Assembly: GCA_016931295.1 (NCBI GenBank)
Contig: JAFGEZ010000032.1
Coordinates: 1-64,000 of the forward strand
Reading direction: 5' to 3'
Source: Candidatus Krumholzibacteriota bacterium
GTDB taxonomy: Bacteria > Krumholzibacteriota > Krumholzibacteriia > Krumholzibacteriales > Krumholzibacteriaceae
Length of the DNA stretch: 64,000 bases
The notes under the pieces were generated by a model. That model made no database searches, was not told where the DNA came from, and saw only the letters and a program-made list of their open reading frames with translations. The position numbers were made by a program, and so were the translations under genes. Positions 39,304-48,400 of this stretch are shown piece after piece (within the stretch, counting starts at the first letter, position 1; each line of letters begins with the position of its first letter).

Positions 39304-39390
39304 CGCCCGGGCGGGCCTCCCGGGCGGCGGCCGGCGGGGCCTCGCCGGCGACCCGCGCCCGGTGGCGATGCCCGGTGGGCGCGCGACGGC

Positions 39391-39419
39391 TTGAAATATC
39401 GCCGTAACTATATTATCAT
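39391..39419 (+). promoter_or_regulatory. Promoter of the second lipoprotein paralogue
   Basis: TTGAAA, 17 bases, TATCAT. It shares the TATCAT -10 with the promoter of the first paralogue. It lies 40 bases before the ATG at 39459. Confidence 0.65.
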
Positions 39420-39458
39420 ATGCGCGGGACAACGCCTTTCACGGACACGGGAGGAGCC

Positions 39459-40001
39459 ATGAATACGCGGAGACGCTTCGCCGTCCTTCTCGCGTGCGCC
39501 GCCGTCGCGCTGGCGGGGTGCGGCGAGGACTCGGCGGTCGAGCCCCGCGACGGGAGCCTGGCCGCCTGGCCGGACCGCACCGAGCGGGAGGACTGCATCG
39601 AGACGATCCTGCTCGCCTACGAGCATCGCGACGCGGGCAGGTACGCCGACCTGCTGCACCCCGATTTCGAATGGCATCTCCAGCCGGGGGACGCCGGGGT
39701 GTTCGGCGTCTCCTCCTGGGACAAGTCCATGGAGTTCCAGTTGACAGGGCGACTCTTCGACCTGGCGATCATGCTCGAATTGACCATCCAGCCTGCCGGC
39801 TGGGACACGATCTCGACGGTCGGCGCCGTCCCCTGCCCCGGGTGCCTGAAAACGACGCGGCCCTACGAGATCCGGGCGCAGCTCGAGGCGAACGGCACCA
39901 TCCATGTCGGCAACGACCTCATCCAGGTGATCGTCGCCCCCGATCCCGACGAGCCGGGGAAGTGGCAGATCAGGTACATGTTCGATCTCCCGAAAGAGTA
40001 G
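39459..40001 (+). CDS. Small lipoprotein, paralogue 2 of a tandem pair
   Basis: 180 residues. The signal ends in ALAGC at about Cys21. Most of the mature part aligns with the previous gene: WPDRTEREDCIETILLAY, DLLHPDFEWHL, GNDLIQVIVAP and DEPGKWQIRYMFDL. The pair is therefore a tandem duplication with separate promoters and, for the first copy, its own terminator. The ribosome site is GAGGAG before the ATG at 39459. Unknown function. Confidence 0.75.
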   Translation: MNTRRRFAVLLACAAVALAGCGEDSAVEPRDGSLAAWPDRTEREDCIETILLAYEHRDAGRYADLLHPDFEWHLQPGDAGVFGVSSWDKSMEFQLTGRLFDLAIMLELTIQPAGWDTISTVGAVPCPGCLKTTRPYEIRAQLEANGTIHVGNDLIQVIVAPDPDEPGKWQIRYMFDLPKE

Positions 40002-40013
40002 TCTCCGCCCCGC

Positions 40014-40035
40014 CGGCCCGGCGAAGACCGGGCCG
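40014..40035 (+). terminator. Possible weak terminator hairpin
   Basis: CGGCCCGG, loop CGAAGA, CCGGGCCG: a perfect 8-bp stem 13 bases after the second lipoprotein stop. There is no T-run, and the next promoter begins 3 bases later. Confidence 0.4.
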
Positions 40036-40037
40036 CC

Positions 40038-40066
40038 TTGACTTCGCCCCGTCCGGGCCGTATGAT
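40038..40066 (+). promoter_or_regulatory. Promoter of the deacetylase-pdxJ unit
   Basis: TTGACT, 17 bases, TATGAT. This is one of the best matches to the housekeeping consensus in the window and lies 48 bases before the ATG at 40114. Confidence 0.75.
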
Positions 40067-40113
40067 TCGGGCGCCGGACGGCGGCCGGGCGGCCGCGCGG
40101 CGGCGGGAGACAC

Positions 40114-41295
40114 ATGGCACGAAAGAAAAAACGCGGGAAGAGCGGCCCGGGCGTGGTCGTCGCGGCCCTGGCCGTTCTTCTCTTCCTCTCTCTCGCGCTT
40201 TTGCGGTTCCTCGCGAGCGAGCGCGGCGACGTCTTCCTCCTCGATCTCGGATTCGACGGCCGCTTCGAGGTCGTCCGCGGACATCTCGAGGAGCGCGTCG
40301 CCTCCGCCCTCGCGGAAAGCGGGATGCGCGCGGGCGGCATGCGCCTCCACGCCACCGAGCCGGCCGACGCCCCCGGCCCCGTGCGCGTCTGGCGCGCGAC
40401 GCTGCCGCCCGGCGCCTCCCTCGCCATGGCGAACGAGCGGATCGACGAGGCGCTCGCGGCCGCGGGCGGCCGGGTGATCGACTGCCGCGAAAAGCCGGGC
40501 GGCGGCCTGGCGGTCACCGTCGGCACGCGCCGCGCCGCGACGGGCCGCTACGACGTCGGCGTGGCCGACGCGCCGCGTGCCCCCGAGCCAGAGCGCCGCG
40601 GTCCGACGGTGGCGATCGTCATCGACGACTTCGGCTATCGCTGCGACGCGCTCGTCGACGAGTTCCTCGCCGTCCCCGTCCCGCTCACGATCACCGTGAT
40701 CCCCGGCCTCCGCCACTCCGGCCGCGTCTGCCGCAAGGCCGCCGCGGCGGGCAAGGAGATCCTCTGCCACCTCCCGATGGAGCCGGAGCGCGGCGCCGAC
40801 GACGACGGCGAGATCCCCCTCGTGCGGGTCGACATGGATGAGGGGGAGATCCGCCGGATCGTGGCGAAGGCGCTCGAATCGACGCCGGGGGCGGCGGGAA
40901 TAAACAACCACATGGGCTCGAAGGCGACGGCCGACCGTTACGTCATGCGGGCCGTCCTCGCCGAGTGCCGCGCACGCGGGCTCTTCTTCCTCGACAGCGT
41001 GACGAGCGCCCGCTCAATCGTGGCCGAGACGGCCGCCGAACTGGGCGTGTTCACGGCGGCGAACGACATCTTCATCGACAACCGGGGCGAGGACGAGCGG
41101 GACAACCTGCGCAAGCTCCTCTCCCTCGCGAAGCGGCGCGGACGCGCCGTCGGCATCATGCACGTCAGGCGATCCTCCCTCGAACAGCTCCGGTGGTTCG
41201 TCGAGGAGGCCTCGCGCAACGGGATACGCTTCGGAACGGCATCGGAGATGATCCGGCGCCGCGACACGGAGACGGCCGAAGGAGGACAGCGGTGA
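40114..41295 (+). CDS. Divergent polysaccharide deacetylase family protein
   Basis: 393 residues. A basic start and one membrane helix (about residues 13-32, [20 protein letters not shown]) anchor it, facing the periplasm. A regulatory-looking region follows, then the family 2 divergent polysaccharide deacetylase domain (YibQ/DUF610) from about 165, with [23 protein letters not shown] and NNHMGS. The activity of this family is not well known. It is often encoded near division or wall genes. The stop overlaps the GTG start of pdxJ. Confidence 0.88.
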   Translation: MARKKKRGKSGPGVVVAALAVLLFLSLALLRFLASERGDVFLLDLGFDGRFEVVRGHLEERVASALAESGMRAGGMRLHATEPADAPGPVRVWRATLPPGASLAMANERIDEALAAAGGRVIDCREKPGGGLAVTVGTRRAATGRYDVGVADAPRAPEPERRGPTVAIVIDDFGYRCDALVDEFLAVPVPLTITVIPGLRHSGRVCRKAAAAGKEILCHLPMEPERGADDDGEIPLVRVDMDEGEIRRIVAKALESTPGAAGINNHMGSKATADRYVMRAVLAECRARGLFFLDSVTSARSIVAETAAELGVFTAANDIFIDNRGEDERDNLRKLLSLAKRRGRAVGIMHVRRSSLEQLRWFVEEASRNGIRFGTASEMIRRRDTETAEGGQR

Positions 41296-42011
41296 ACAGG
41301 ATGCGACTCGGAGTCAATATCGATCACGTGGCCACCCTGCGGGAGGCGCGGCGTACGACGGAGCCCGACCCGGTGACCGCCGCCATGCTCGCCGAGATGG
41401 GCGGGGCCGACCAGATCACCCTCCACCTGCGCGAGGACCGCCGCCACATGCAGAACCGCGACGCGCGGCTCATCGGCGAGATGGCCCAGACGACGGTCAA
41501 CCTCGAGATGGCCGCAACGGCGGAGATGCAGGAGATCGCCCTGGCTTTGCGGCCGGACGCCGTCTGCATCGTCCCCGAGCGCCGCGAGGAGGTCACGACC
41601 GAGGGCGGGCTCGACCTCGTCCGCACCGTCGAGGCGGTCGCCCCCGTCGTCAAGGGCCTCCGCGAGGGGGGGATCCGGGTCTCGGCCTTCCTCGGCCCCG
41701 ACCACGCGCAGATCAAGGAGGCGAAGCGGGTGGGGTTCGACGCCGTCGAGATCCACACGGGCGAGTACGCCAACGCCACCGGCGCCGGGCGCGAGAACGC
41801 GCTCCGCGCGATCCGCGACGCGGCGGTTTCGATAAAGCGATACGGGATGCAGGTGCACGCCGGCCACGGGCTCACCTACCACAACGTGCGCCCCGTCGTC
41901 CTCATCCCCGAGATCGAGGAGCTCAACATCGGCCACTCGATCGTCTCGCGCGCCGTCTTCGTCGGCATCGAGCGGGCCGTCCGTGAGATGGTCGAGCTGA
42001 TCCGGCGGTGA
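41292..42011 (+). CDS. pdxJ: Pyridoxine 5'-phosphate synthase PdxJ
   Basis: 239 residues. PdxJ joins 1-deoxyxylulose 5-phosphate and 3-amino-1-phosphohydroxyacetone to form pyridoxine 5'-phosphate. [14 protein letters not shown] at the start, and the [17 protein letters not shown] and HAGHGL blocks, are characteristic. The GTG at 41292 lies 6 bases after GGAGG and overlaps the preceding stop (GTGA), so it is preferred to the ATG at 41301. The other B6 gene, pdxA, is 17 kb away at 23545. Confidence 0.97.
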   Translation: MNRMRLGVNIDHVATLREARRTTEPDPVTAAMLAEMGGADQITLHLREDRRHMQNRDARLIGEMAQTTVNLEMAATAEMQEIALALRPDAVCIVPERREEVTTEGGLDLVRTVEAVAPVVKGLREGGIRVSAFLGPDHAQIKEAKRVGFDAVEIHTGEYANATGAGRENALRAIRDAAVSIKRYGMQVHAGHGLTYHNVRPVVLIPEIEELNIGHSIVSRAVFVGIERAVREMVELIRR

Positions 42012-42136
42012 AGGGGCGGCGGGCGTCCGCCGCGCGAAAAACGATTCCGATGTGCGTGGACCGCAGCCTGCCCGCCGCCGGCGGGTTCGGTGCGGAGAAG
42101 GGGCGCATTCGGTTGCTGCACGCCGGCTCCGTTTTC

Positions 42137-42145
42137 TGCTAGGAT
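42137..42145 (+). promoter_or_regulatory. Extended -10 element before the GH17 gene
   Basis: TGCTAGGAT fits an extended -10 (TGnTAnnnT). No good -35 is present at the usual distance. It lies 46 bases before the ATG at 42192. The leader between them contains TTCACGGATACACGGGAGG, similar to the leader of the gene at 39459. Confidence 0.35.
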
Positions 42146-42191
42146 CGCGGCAGGAACGATTCCGTTCACGGATACACGGGAGGGCCGTCTC

Positions 42192-43214
42192 ATGCGCGAT
42201 GCCTTCACGTCGTTGCTGTTGCTCATGCTGCTGGCGGCGCTCGCCGCCGCCGTTTCCTGCGAGCGGGCCGACGAGACGCGCCCGTTCGAACCGGCCGTCG
42301 CCGGGCGCCCGACGTACAACGCCGTCTGCTACGGTCCCCACCGCGACGGACAGCGCCCTGGCGGGGCGCAGCCGTCGGCCGCCGAGCTCCTCGAGGACCT
42401 GCGCATCATGGCCCCCCGCTGGAAGCTGATGCGCATCTACGGGGCGTCGGAGTTCACGGACACCCTCTTCGCCGTGATGCGCGAGCACGGCATCGACATG
42501 CAGGTGATGCTCGGGGTGTGGATCGACCCCGAGGAGGCGCGAAACGAGGCGGGCGAGGTGCTCGAGCGGTTCGAGGAGGCGGCGGCGAAGAACCGGCGGG
42601 AGGTCGTCGACGCGATCCGCCTGGCCAACGCCTACCCCGACATCGTCGCGGCGGTCAGCGTGGGGAACGAGAGCCAGATCTTCTGGTCGGCCCACCGCAG
42701 CCCCCTCGACATCCTGATCGGGCACGTGCGGCGCGTCCGCGCCGGTGTCGACGTCCCCGTGACGGTGGCCGACGATTTCAACTACTGGAACAAGCCCCAC
42801 AGCCGGGAGCTTGCCGCCGAGCTCGACTTCATCACCCTCCACGCCCATCCCATGTGGAACGGCCTGCAGGTGGAGGAGGCCCTCGCCTGGCAGATCGCGC
42901 AGCTCGACACCGTGCGGGCGATGCATCCGGACCGCCTCGTCGTGATCGGCGAGACGGGATGGGCCACCTCCGCCATCGACGAGGGGCAGCAGGGAGAGCT
43001 CATCACGGGGACCCCCGGCGAGGCGGAGCAGCGGTTCTTCTACGATGCCGTCCGCGCCTGGGCCGAGCGGGAGCGGGAGATCGTCTTCTTCTTCGAGGCC
43101 TTCGACGAGAACTGGAAGGGTGGCGGGAACCCCGCGGAGGTCGAGAAGCACTGGGGCCTCTTCCGCGCCGACCGCACCCCGAAGGCGGCGATGCAACGCG
43201 CCGCCGGCGACTGA
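42192..43214 (+). CDS. GH17-like beta-1,3-glucanase lipoprotein
   Basis: 340 residues. A lipoprotein signal ends in AAVSC at Cys23. The mature part is a TIM-barrel glycosidase of GH17 type: YNAVCYGPHRDGQ near the start, LMRIYGAS, VSVGNES with acid/base Glu160, and VVIGETGW with nucleophile Glu254. GH17 enzymes cut beta-1,3-glucans such as laminarin. It should act outside or in the periplasm. It converges with the MFS transporter gene 79 bases away and probably works with the GH30 enzyme and that transporter. Confidence 0.82.
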   Translation: MRDAFTSLLLLMLLAALAAAVSCERADETRPFEPAVAGRPTYNAVCYGPHRDGQRPGGAQPSAAELLEDLRIMAPRWKLMRIYGASEFTDTLFAVMREHGIDMQVMLGVWIDPEEARNEAGEVLERFEEAAAKNRREVVDAIRLANAYPDIVAAVSVGNESQIFWSAHRSPLDILIGHVRRVRAGVDVPVTVADDFNYWNKPHSRELAAELDFITLHAHPMWNGLQVEEALAWQIAQLDTVRAMHPDRLVVIGETGWATSAIDEGQQGELITGTPGEAEQRFFYDAVRAWAEREREIVFFFEAFDENWKGGGNPAEVEKHWGLFRADRTPKAAMQRAAGD

Positions 43215-43293
43215 GCCGGCGGACCTCCCGTCGCGATCGCCTGCCGAATCCGTCGGCGCGCCGCCGGCGAATGATCACGCATTCTTTTCCGCG

Positions 43294-45507
43294 TTACCCG
43301 GCGGCCGAATCGCCCCGCGCCGCGCGCCGCTCCTCAAGCTCCGTCTCGATCTTCTGCATCGTCCTGTCGTCCAGCTCGTAGAAGAAGGCCGCGACGGTCG
43401 CGATGATCGTCCCTCCCACGGGGATGTAGCTCATCATCAGCCGGATCCCCGTCAGCGTCTCTGGACTCTGGGCAACGTTGGGCTGGAACTTGAACATGGC
43501 CAAAAGCCAGCCGGCCAGCCCGCCGCCGAGTGCCATCCCGAACTTCTGGGAGAAGGTCGCCGCGGAGAAGATCAGCCCCGTCGCCCGCCGCCCGTGCTTC
43601 CATTCCGAGTAGTCGACGGTGTCGGCGTACATCGCCCAGAGGAGTGGCGCCTGCGGGGCCATCACGAACGAGATGACGATATGGACCGCGAACACGAGGC
43701 CGATCCGGTCCTTGGGGACGTGGTAGAAGGCCGCCGTGAAGACGCTCGCCAGCCCCATGACGATCAGGTACAGCCGCTTCTTGCCCAGCCGCTTCGAGAG
43801 GAACGAGGTGCAGGCCACGCCGGCGATGACGGCGACGGTCCCGGTCACCATGAACAGGGCGGCGAGCAGCTCGTTCTCGATGTAGTACTTGAAGTAGTAC
43901 AGGATCGTGCCCATGCGGATGATGATGTACCCGAGCGTGAACATGCTCATCACGAGGAGGATCATCCAGGGGCGGTTCCGCACGAGGTCCTTCAGGTCGC
44001 CCTTGAGGGAGGTCCGCTGTCCCTTCAACGGCTGCACGCGCTCGTTCGTGAGGGCGAAGGTGAAGTAGAAGAGGATGCAGGCCAGCACGCCGTAGATGAC
44101 GAGGGTGTACTGGAAGCCCTTCGCCACGTCCACCTTTTGTACGGCGTATGTCAGGGCCGCGCCCTCCGGGTCGACGAACGCCGTCGAGACGTCGATCAGG
44201 TGCTCGCCGAAGCCTTCGTCGAGCTCCATGTTGTCGAAGGAGGCGAGCGCCACAGGGGGATCGTTCTCGTCGGACTCGACGGTGACGCGGAAGGATGCCG
44301 ACGCCGAGCCGCCGCGACCGTCGACGGCCGTGATCGTCATGTCCGCGACCCCGGTTCCCCTGATCTCGAGCACCGCCTCCTCGCCGGCGATCTCGGCCGA
44401 GGCCACCGCCCTGTCCCCGGACGACACGCGGTAGACGAGCTCGTCGGTGTCCTGGTCGGCGAAGTGATCCCGGAGATTGATCCGCTGCTGCCCGGATTCC
44501 AGGGCGTACGTCGTGTCGGGAATGGTGTGCGTCATGACCGGCGGATGGTTCCCCGATTCGTTGACCATGACGGCGAAGGCCTGATCCTTCGTCGCGTGGT
44601 GCTCGTCGAATGCCGTCAGTGCGACCCTCGATATCCCGGGCCCCTTCTCCCTGAGGACCAGCACGGAATCGGATTCGACTGCCGCCTCGACGACGTCCGG
44701 CTCGCGGCTCGTCGCCTCGTACCGCAGCCTGTCCCCGCGCGCGCTGCCGAAGACGTCGTTCAGGGAAATCCTCTTCGCCGCGAACCCCTGCTCGAGGAGC
44801 AGGTCGCCGACCGGGCGGAGCAGGACCGGCGGGCGTTCCCCCTCGCGGTCGATCTTGACGAGGAATTCCCTCGATGTCGTTTGCTCGCCGTCGCCGGCCT
44901 CTATGATGATCCGGGATGTCCGCGTGTCGACTTCCTCGATCGTGAGGACGCCCGCCGACAGCGAGACGCCCCGGTCCTCGCGCCCGAGGTAATTCACGAG
45001 GGGCAGCGTGGCGCCCTGGATGATGAACGCCCCGGCGAACGCGAGCACGAACCGGTAGGTCGAGGCGCTCGTGCGTTCCCTGGAATGGGGCGACAGGACC
45101 CCGAGCAGCGCGGAGTAGGGGATGTTGATCGCGGTGTACGCCATCATCATGAGGATGTAGGTGACGTAGGCGTAGATGATCTTGCCCTGGAGGTCGAGCT
45201 CGGGCGTGGTGAAGGTCAGCACGCCGATGATGGCGAGCGGGAGCATCATCCACAGGAGGTACGGCCGGAATTTGCCCCACCTCGTCTGCGTCCGGTCAGC
45301 GATGATCCCCATCAGGGGATCGTTCACGGCGTCCCAGAACCGCGAGACCATGAAGAGGACACCGGCCACGGCGGCCGGGATCCCGAACACGTCCGTGTAG
45401 AAGAAGAGGAGGAAGTTGATGAACATCTGGAAATACAGGTTGGACGCCGTGTCTCCCAACCCGTAGCCGAACTTTTCCTTGAACGACAGCTTGTCTTCGA
45501 TGCTCAT
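43294..45507 (-). CDS. GPH-family MFS sugar transporter with inserted cadherin-like domains
   Basis: 737 residues; ordinary GPH (MelB-like) symporters have about 450-480. Residues 1-175 hold helices 1-5 with FGYGLGDTASN and the cation-site aspartates Asp59 and Asp63 in RFWDAVNDPLMG. Residues about 459-737 hold helices 6-12 (MYADTVDYSEWKHGRRATG is typical). Between them, at about 177-458, lies a soluble beta-rich insert with dystroglycan/cadherin-like repeats: PPV starts at 226, 322 and 417, and segments such as DHFADQDTDELVYRVSSGD. Helix 5 ends on the outer side, so the insert faces the periplasm. The gene follows GH30 by 28 bases and has a ribosome site AAGGAG. The likely substrate is a glucoside or oligoglucan, by context. 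Confidence 0.9.
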   Translation of the reverse strand: MSIEDKLSFKEKFGYGLGDTASNLYFQMFINFLLFFYTDVFGIPAAVAGVLFMVSRFWDAVNDPLMGIIADRTQTRWGKFRPYLLWMMLPLAIIGVLTFTTPELDLQGKIIYAYVTYILMMMAYTAINIPYSALLGVLSPHSRERTSASTYRFVLAFAGAFIIQGATLPLVNYLGREDRGVSLSAGVLTIEEVDTRTSRIIIEAGDGEQTTSREFLVKIDREGERPPVLLRPVGDLLLEQGFAAKRISLNDVFGSARGDRLRYEATSREPDVVEAAVESDSVLVLREKGPGISRVALTAFDEHHATKDQAFAVMVNESGNHPPVMTHTIPDTTYALESGQQRINLRDHFADQDTDELVYRVSSGDRAVASAEIAGEEAVLEIRGTGVADMTITAVDGRGGSASASFRVTVESDENDPPVALASFDNMELDEGFGEHLIDVSTAFVDPEGAALTYAVQKVDVAKGFQYTLVIYGVLACILFYFTFALTNERVQPLKGQRTSLKGDLKDLVRNRPWMILLVMSMFTLGYIIIRMGTILYYFKYYIENELLAALFMVTGTVAVIAGVACTSFLSKRLGKKRLYLIVMGLASVFTAAFYHVPKDRIGLVFAVHIVISFVMAPQAPLLWAMYADTVDYSEWKHGRRATGLIFSAATFSQKFGMALGGGLAGWLLAMFKFQPNVAQSPETLTGIRLMMSYIPVGGTIIATVAAFFYELDDRTMQKIETELEERRAARGDSAAG

Positions 45508-45535
45508 CCGGATCTCCTTTTCTATCGTGGCCCCG

Positions 45536-47101
45536 TCATTCGATGATAACAGTCTGGAGGGCGTAGCCGGGAATCGAGATTTCGGCGAATTCCCCGTCGA
45601 GCAGGAGGGCGAATCGTTCGGCGCGCTCCCCCTGGTTCAGGATCGCGACGGCGATGTTTTCGCCGGGATTCCGGACGGCCGTCGCCATCAGGCCCCCGAT
45701 CCCGCAATCCACCCCGATCCGCACCGCCCCCGGGCGCATGTACCTGCTGAACTGGCGCATCACGAAGTAGAGCGGGGTATAGTAGACCTCGTTCGTCTCG
45801 GGTTTCGCGATGACGGGCGCGATGCACCAGTTCTCCGCGTGGTTGGGCCCGCCCCGGTCGTCGAGGACGATGTTCCAGTCGATCCAGCCGGCCACCCCGC
45901 TGTTCAGGCAGCCGATGATGTCGCGTGCGTAGCGGAAGACCGGCACGTACTTCGGATGGAGATGCTTGTTTTCCTCCGTCGCCCAGTCATAGCCCCAGTC
46001 GGTCGCCTCCGCCCGCCAGTACCAGTCGTCGTCTCGCCACACCGGCACCTCCGAGTCGATGCATCCCTCGGTGTGCAGCAGGAGCTTGTCGGGATAGCGC
46101 CGGTGTACACGCTCGAGGGTCTCGGGGTACCACTCGACCGTGCTGCTGTACCAGTGGATCGCCGTCCCGCGGACGTATCTCGCCGCGTCCGGGTCGCCGA
46201 GGATGGCGGTTGCCCATTCCTCCAGGTGATCCCGGTTCTGGTCGTAGACGAGGATCCGGGCGCCGATCCCCTCCCGGGCGAATGCAGGACCGAGGCTTTG
46301 CTTGACGAACCCGGCCATCCGCTCGGGGGTGAAGATCATGCTCTCCCACTGGTTTGCGTTGCCGAGGGGCTCGTTCACGGGGGTCACCGCCCAGATCGGG
46401 ATGCCCTCCTTCTCGTAGGCACGGATGTACCTGCAGAAGAACAGGGCCCAGGTGTCGTCGTATTCGGGGAGGAGCGACCCGCCGTTCCAGTCGCCGTTGG
46501 TTTTCATCCAGGGGGGCGCCGTCCAGGGGGAGGCGACGATCCGGAAGTCCGCCCCCGGCACGGCCGCCGCGTCGCGGATGAGCGGGATCAGATCGCCGCG
46601 GTCCTCCTCGATGCTGAAATCGGCCAGCGCCGTGTCCCCGGGCGTCGTCGCGTAGGTGTAGTTCGAGAGGGAGAAGTCGCAGCTGCCCATGTGGGTTCGC
46701 GTCAGGCTGTAGGCGGCGCCCTCGGGACTGAAATAGGCGCGCAGCACCTCGGCTCGCTTCTCCTCGCCCAGGCGCCCGAGCACATGGGCGGACGATTCCG
46801 TGAACGACCCGCCGAACCCGACGATCTCCTGGTATCGTTCCTCGGGATCGAGGGCGATGACGGGAAGCCCCGCCGGGCGCTCCGCGGTGAAGGTCACGCG
46901 CCCGGCCACCGCGGCCCGGTCGCCTGCACGTGAGGTCTGAACGATCGAGGCCGCGCGCTCCCCGCCGCCGCAGGCGAAGGCGGAAAGCGAAACACAGCCG
47001 AGGATGACGAAGGCCGCGATCGATGATCCCGGGGAAAACGGCCGGGGCGTCGCGCGATGAGGACGAGGGCGCGCCGGACGTGATGTGTTCGTGTGCGTCA
47101 T
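45536..47101 (-). CDS. GH30 family glucosidase/glucanase lipoprotein
   Basis: 521 residues. After a basic N-region the signal ends near SAFAC (Cys44). The mature part is a GH30 TIM barrel with a side beta-domain: GFGGSFTESSAHVL, SPWTAPPWMKTNG, PVNEP with acid/base Glu244, and LLHTEGC with nucleophile Glu345. GH30 includes glucosylceramidases and beta-1,6-glucanases; the exact specificity cannot be read. The frame is open further upstream, but the ATG at 47101 gives the signal peptide. A perfect TTGACA at 47189-47194 (minus) may be its -35, without an obvious -10. The transporter gene follows in the same transcript. Confidence 0.9.
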   Translation of the reverse strand: MTHTNTSRPARPRPHRATPRPFSPGSSIAAFVILGCVSLSAFACGGGERAASIVQTSRAGDRAAVAGRVTFTAERPAGLPVIALDPEERYQEIVGFGGSFTESSAHVLGRLGEEKRAEVLRAYFSPEGAAYSLTRTHMGSCDFSLSNYTYATTPGDTALADFSIEEDRGDLIPLIRDAAAVPGADFRIVASPWTAPPWMKTNGDWNGGSLLPEYDDTWALFFCRYIRAYEKEGIPIWAVTPVNEPLGNANQWESMIFTPERMAGFVKQSLGPAFAREGIGARILVYDQNRDHLEEWATAILGDPDAARYVRGTAIHWYSSTVEWYPETLERVHRRYPDKLLLHTEGCIDSEVPVWRDDDWYWRAEATDWGYDWATEENKHLHPKYVPVFRYARDIIGCLNSGVAGWIDWNIVLDDRGGPNHAENWCIAPVIAKPETNEVYYTPLYFVMRQFSRYMRPGAVRIGVDCGIGGLMATAVRNPGENIAVAILNQGERAERFALLLDGEFAEISIPGYALQTVIIE

Positions 47102-47322
47102 GCTGCCCCGTGTTTTTGTTCTGCACATCGATGCGGCGCGGCATGCGCGCACCGCCAACGTGCAATAGTTCCGATTGAAAGAGCTGGATGTCAAGGCGAA
47201 TCGCCCCTCGCGGGGATGACCATCTCCTTGTGAGGGGCTCGGTCCGGCGACGGGTCGCGCCCGGCCCGGGTGCGCGCGGGGCGGCAGGCCCCCGCGGGAT
47301 CGAGTCCGGACGGGCGCGTTCT

Positions 47323-48264
47323 TCACCAGGGGAGGAGCTCCCGGCCGCCGCCGGTGAACTCATCCCAGAACTCCTCGAGGCGCTTCCGCTCACCGGGATC
47401 GATCCTGCATCCGGCCGCGGCGAGGTTGCCCCGCAGGTGCGCCATCGTCCTCGTGCCCGGGATGACGCAGCTCACCTCGTCGTACGACAGGCAGTAGGAG
47501 ATCGCCTTGCGGGCGAGGGGCGAGCCGTCTTCCGTGAGCCAGCCCAGCTTCTCGACGAGGGCGGCCCGGCGCGCGATCTCCTCCTCGCTCCATCGGCTCC
47601 GCACGCCGTCGAAGCGGCTGCCGGCGTCGTACGTGCCGGTGAGCCAGCCGCTGTCCAGCGGGATCTTGGCGATCAGGCCGGCCCGATTCTCGCGCGCCAG
47701 AGGGAAGGCCCTGCGGACGTCCTGGTGGAGGATGTTGAAGAAGATCTCGAGAACCTCCGATCCCGTGTTGGCGAGGCACGACTCGATCTCGGCGGCGAAG
47801 TCGAGGCTCGCGCCGTAATGCCGGATCATGCCCCTGCCCCGGGCTTCCCCGAGCGCGTCCCAGATCGGGTCGGTCCCCTCGTAGATCGCGGCGGGGGGAT
47901 TGTGGAGGAGCAGGATGTCGACGTGGTCGGTCCGGAGCCGCTCGAGGCTCCCGCCGAGCCGGTCGAGGAAACCGCCGGTCGAGAAGTCCTTCGGGCCGTC
48001 CCGCCGGTGCCCGAACTTGCTCACCAGGATCACCTCGTCGCGGCGGCCCTCGAGCGCCAGGCCGAGTATCCGCTCGCTCTCGCCGGCGCCGTAGTTCGGC
48101 GCCGTGTCGAAGAGGGTGATTCCCGCACCGAGGGCGGCGTTGACAAGCGCGAGCGAGGTCTCCTCGTCCAGCCCCTCCCAGCTGTCGTCGTTCCCGATCT
48201 GCCAGCCCCCGAAGGATATCTCGGATACCTCGAGGCCCGTACCGCCGAGCAATCTTTTCCTCAT
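47323..48264 (-). CDS. Aldo/keto reductase
   Basis: 313 residues. A TIM-barrel oxidoreductase with the catalytic tetrad Asp53 and Tyr58 (DTAPNYGAGESE), Lys83 (VSKFGHR) and His121 (LLLHNP). Such NADPH enzymes reduce sugar or steroid carbonyls; some act as sugar dehydrogenases. The ATG at 48264 follows GGAGG and is preferred to the upstream extension. It lies 221 bases upstream of the GH30 gene in the same direction. By context it may process sugars released by the glycosidases, but that is inference. Confidence 0.9.
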   Translation of the reverse strand: MRKRLLGGTGLEVSEISFGGWQIGNDDSWEGLDEETSLALVNAALGAGITLFDTAPNYGAGESERILGLALEGRRDEVILVSKFGHRRDGPKDFSTGGFLDRLGGSLERLRTDHVDILLLHNPPAAIYEGTDPIWDALGEARGRGMIRHYGASLDFAAEIESCLANTGSEVLEIFFNILHQDVRRAFPLARENRAGLIAKIPLDSGWLTGTYDAGSRFDGVRSRWSEEEIARRAALVEKLGWLTEDGSPLARKAISYCLSYDEVSCVIPGTRTMAHLRGNLAAAGCRIDPGERKRLEEFWDEFTGGGRELLPW

Positions 48265-48318
48265 GATCGAACCTCCTCGAGCCGACGATCGCCCGAACGA
48301 TGTCGGTTGATCTGCAGG

Positions 48319-48327
48319 ACGATAGCA
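48319..48327 (-). promoter_or_regulatory. Extended -10 element before the aldo/keto reductase gene
   Basis: On the minus strand TGCTATCGT, almost the same as TGCTATCAT at 38644-38652. No clear -35. It lies 55 bases before the ATG at 48264. Confidence 0.35.
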
Positions 48328-48400
48328 CGGCATCCCCACCGAGACCCACGGCGAGCGGGGGTGGAGAGCCTCCCCGACGGTATCCCGGCAAAACGAGCCG

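Noticed and set aside
43215-43293. Terminator between GH17 and the transporter gene
   Set aside because: The GC-rich repeats here (GCCGGCG copies) do not form a clean stem with a T-run in either direction.
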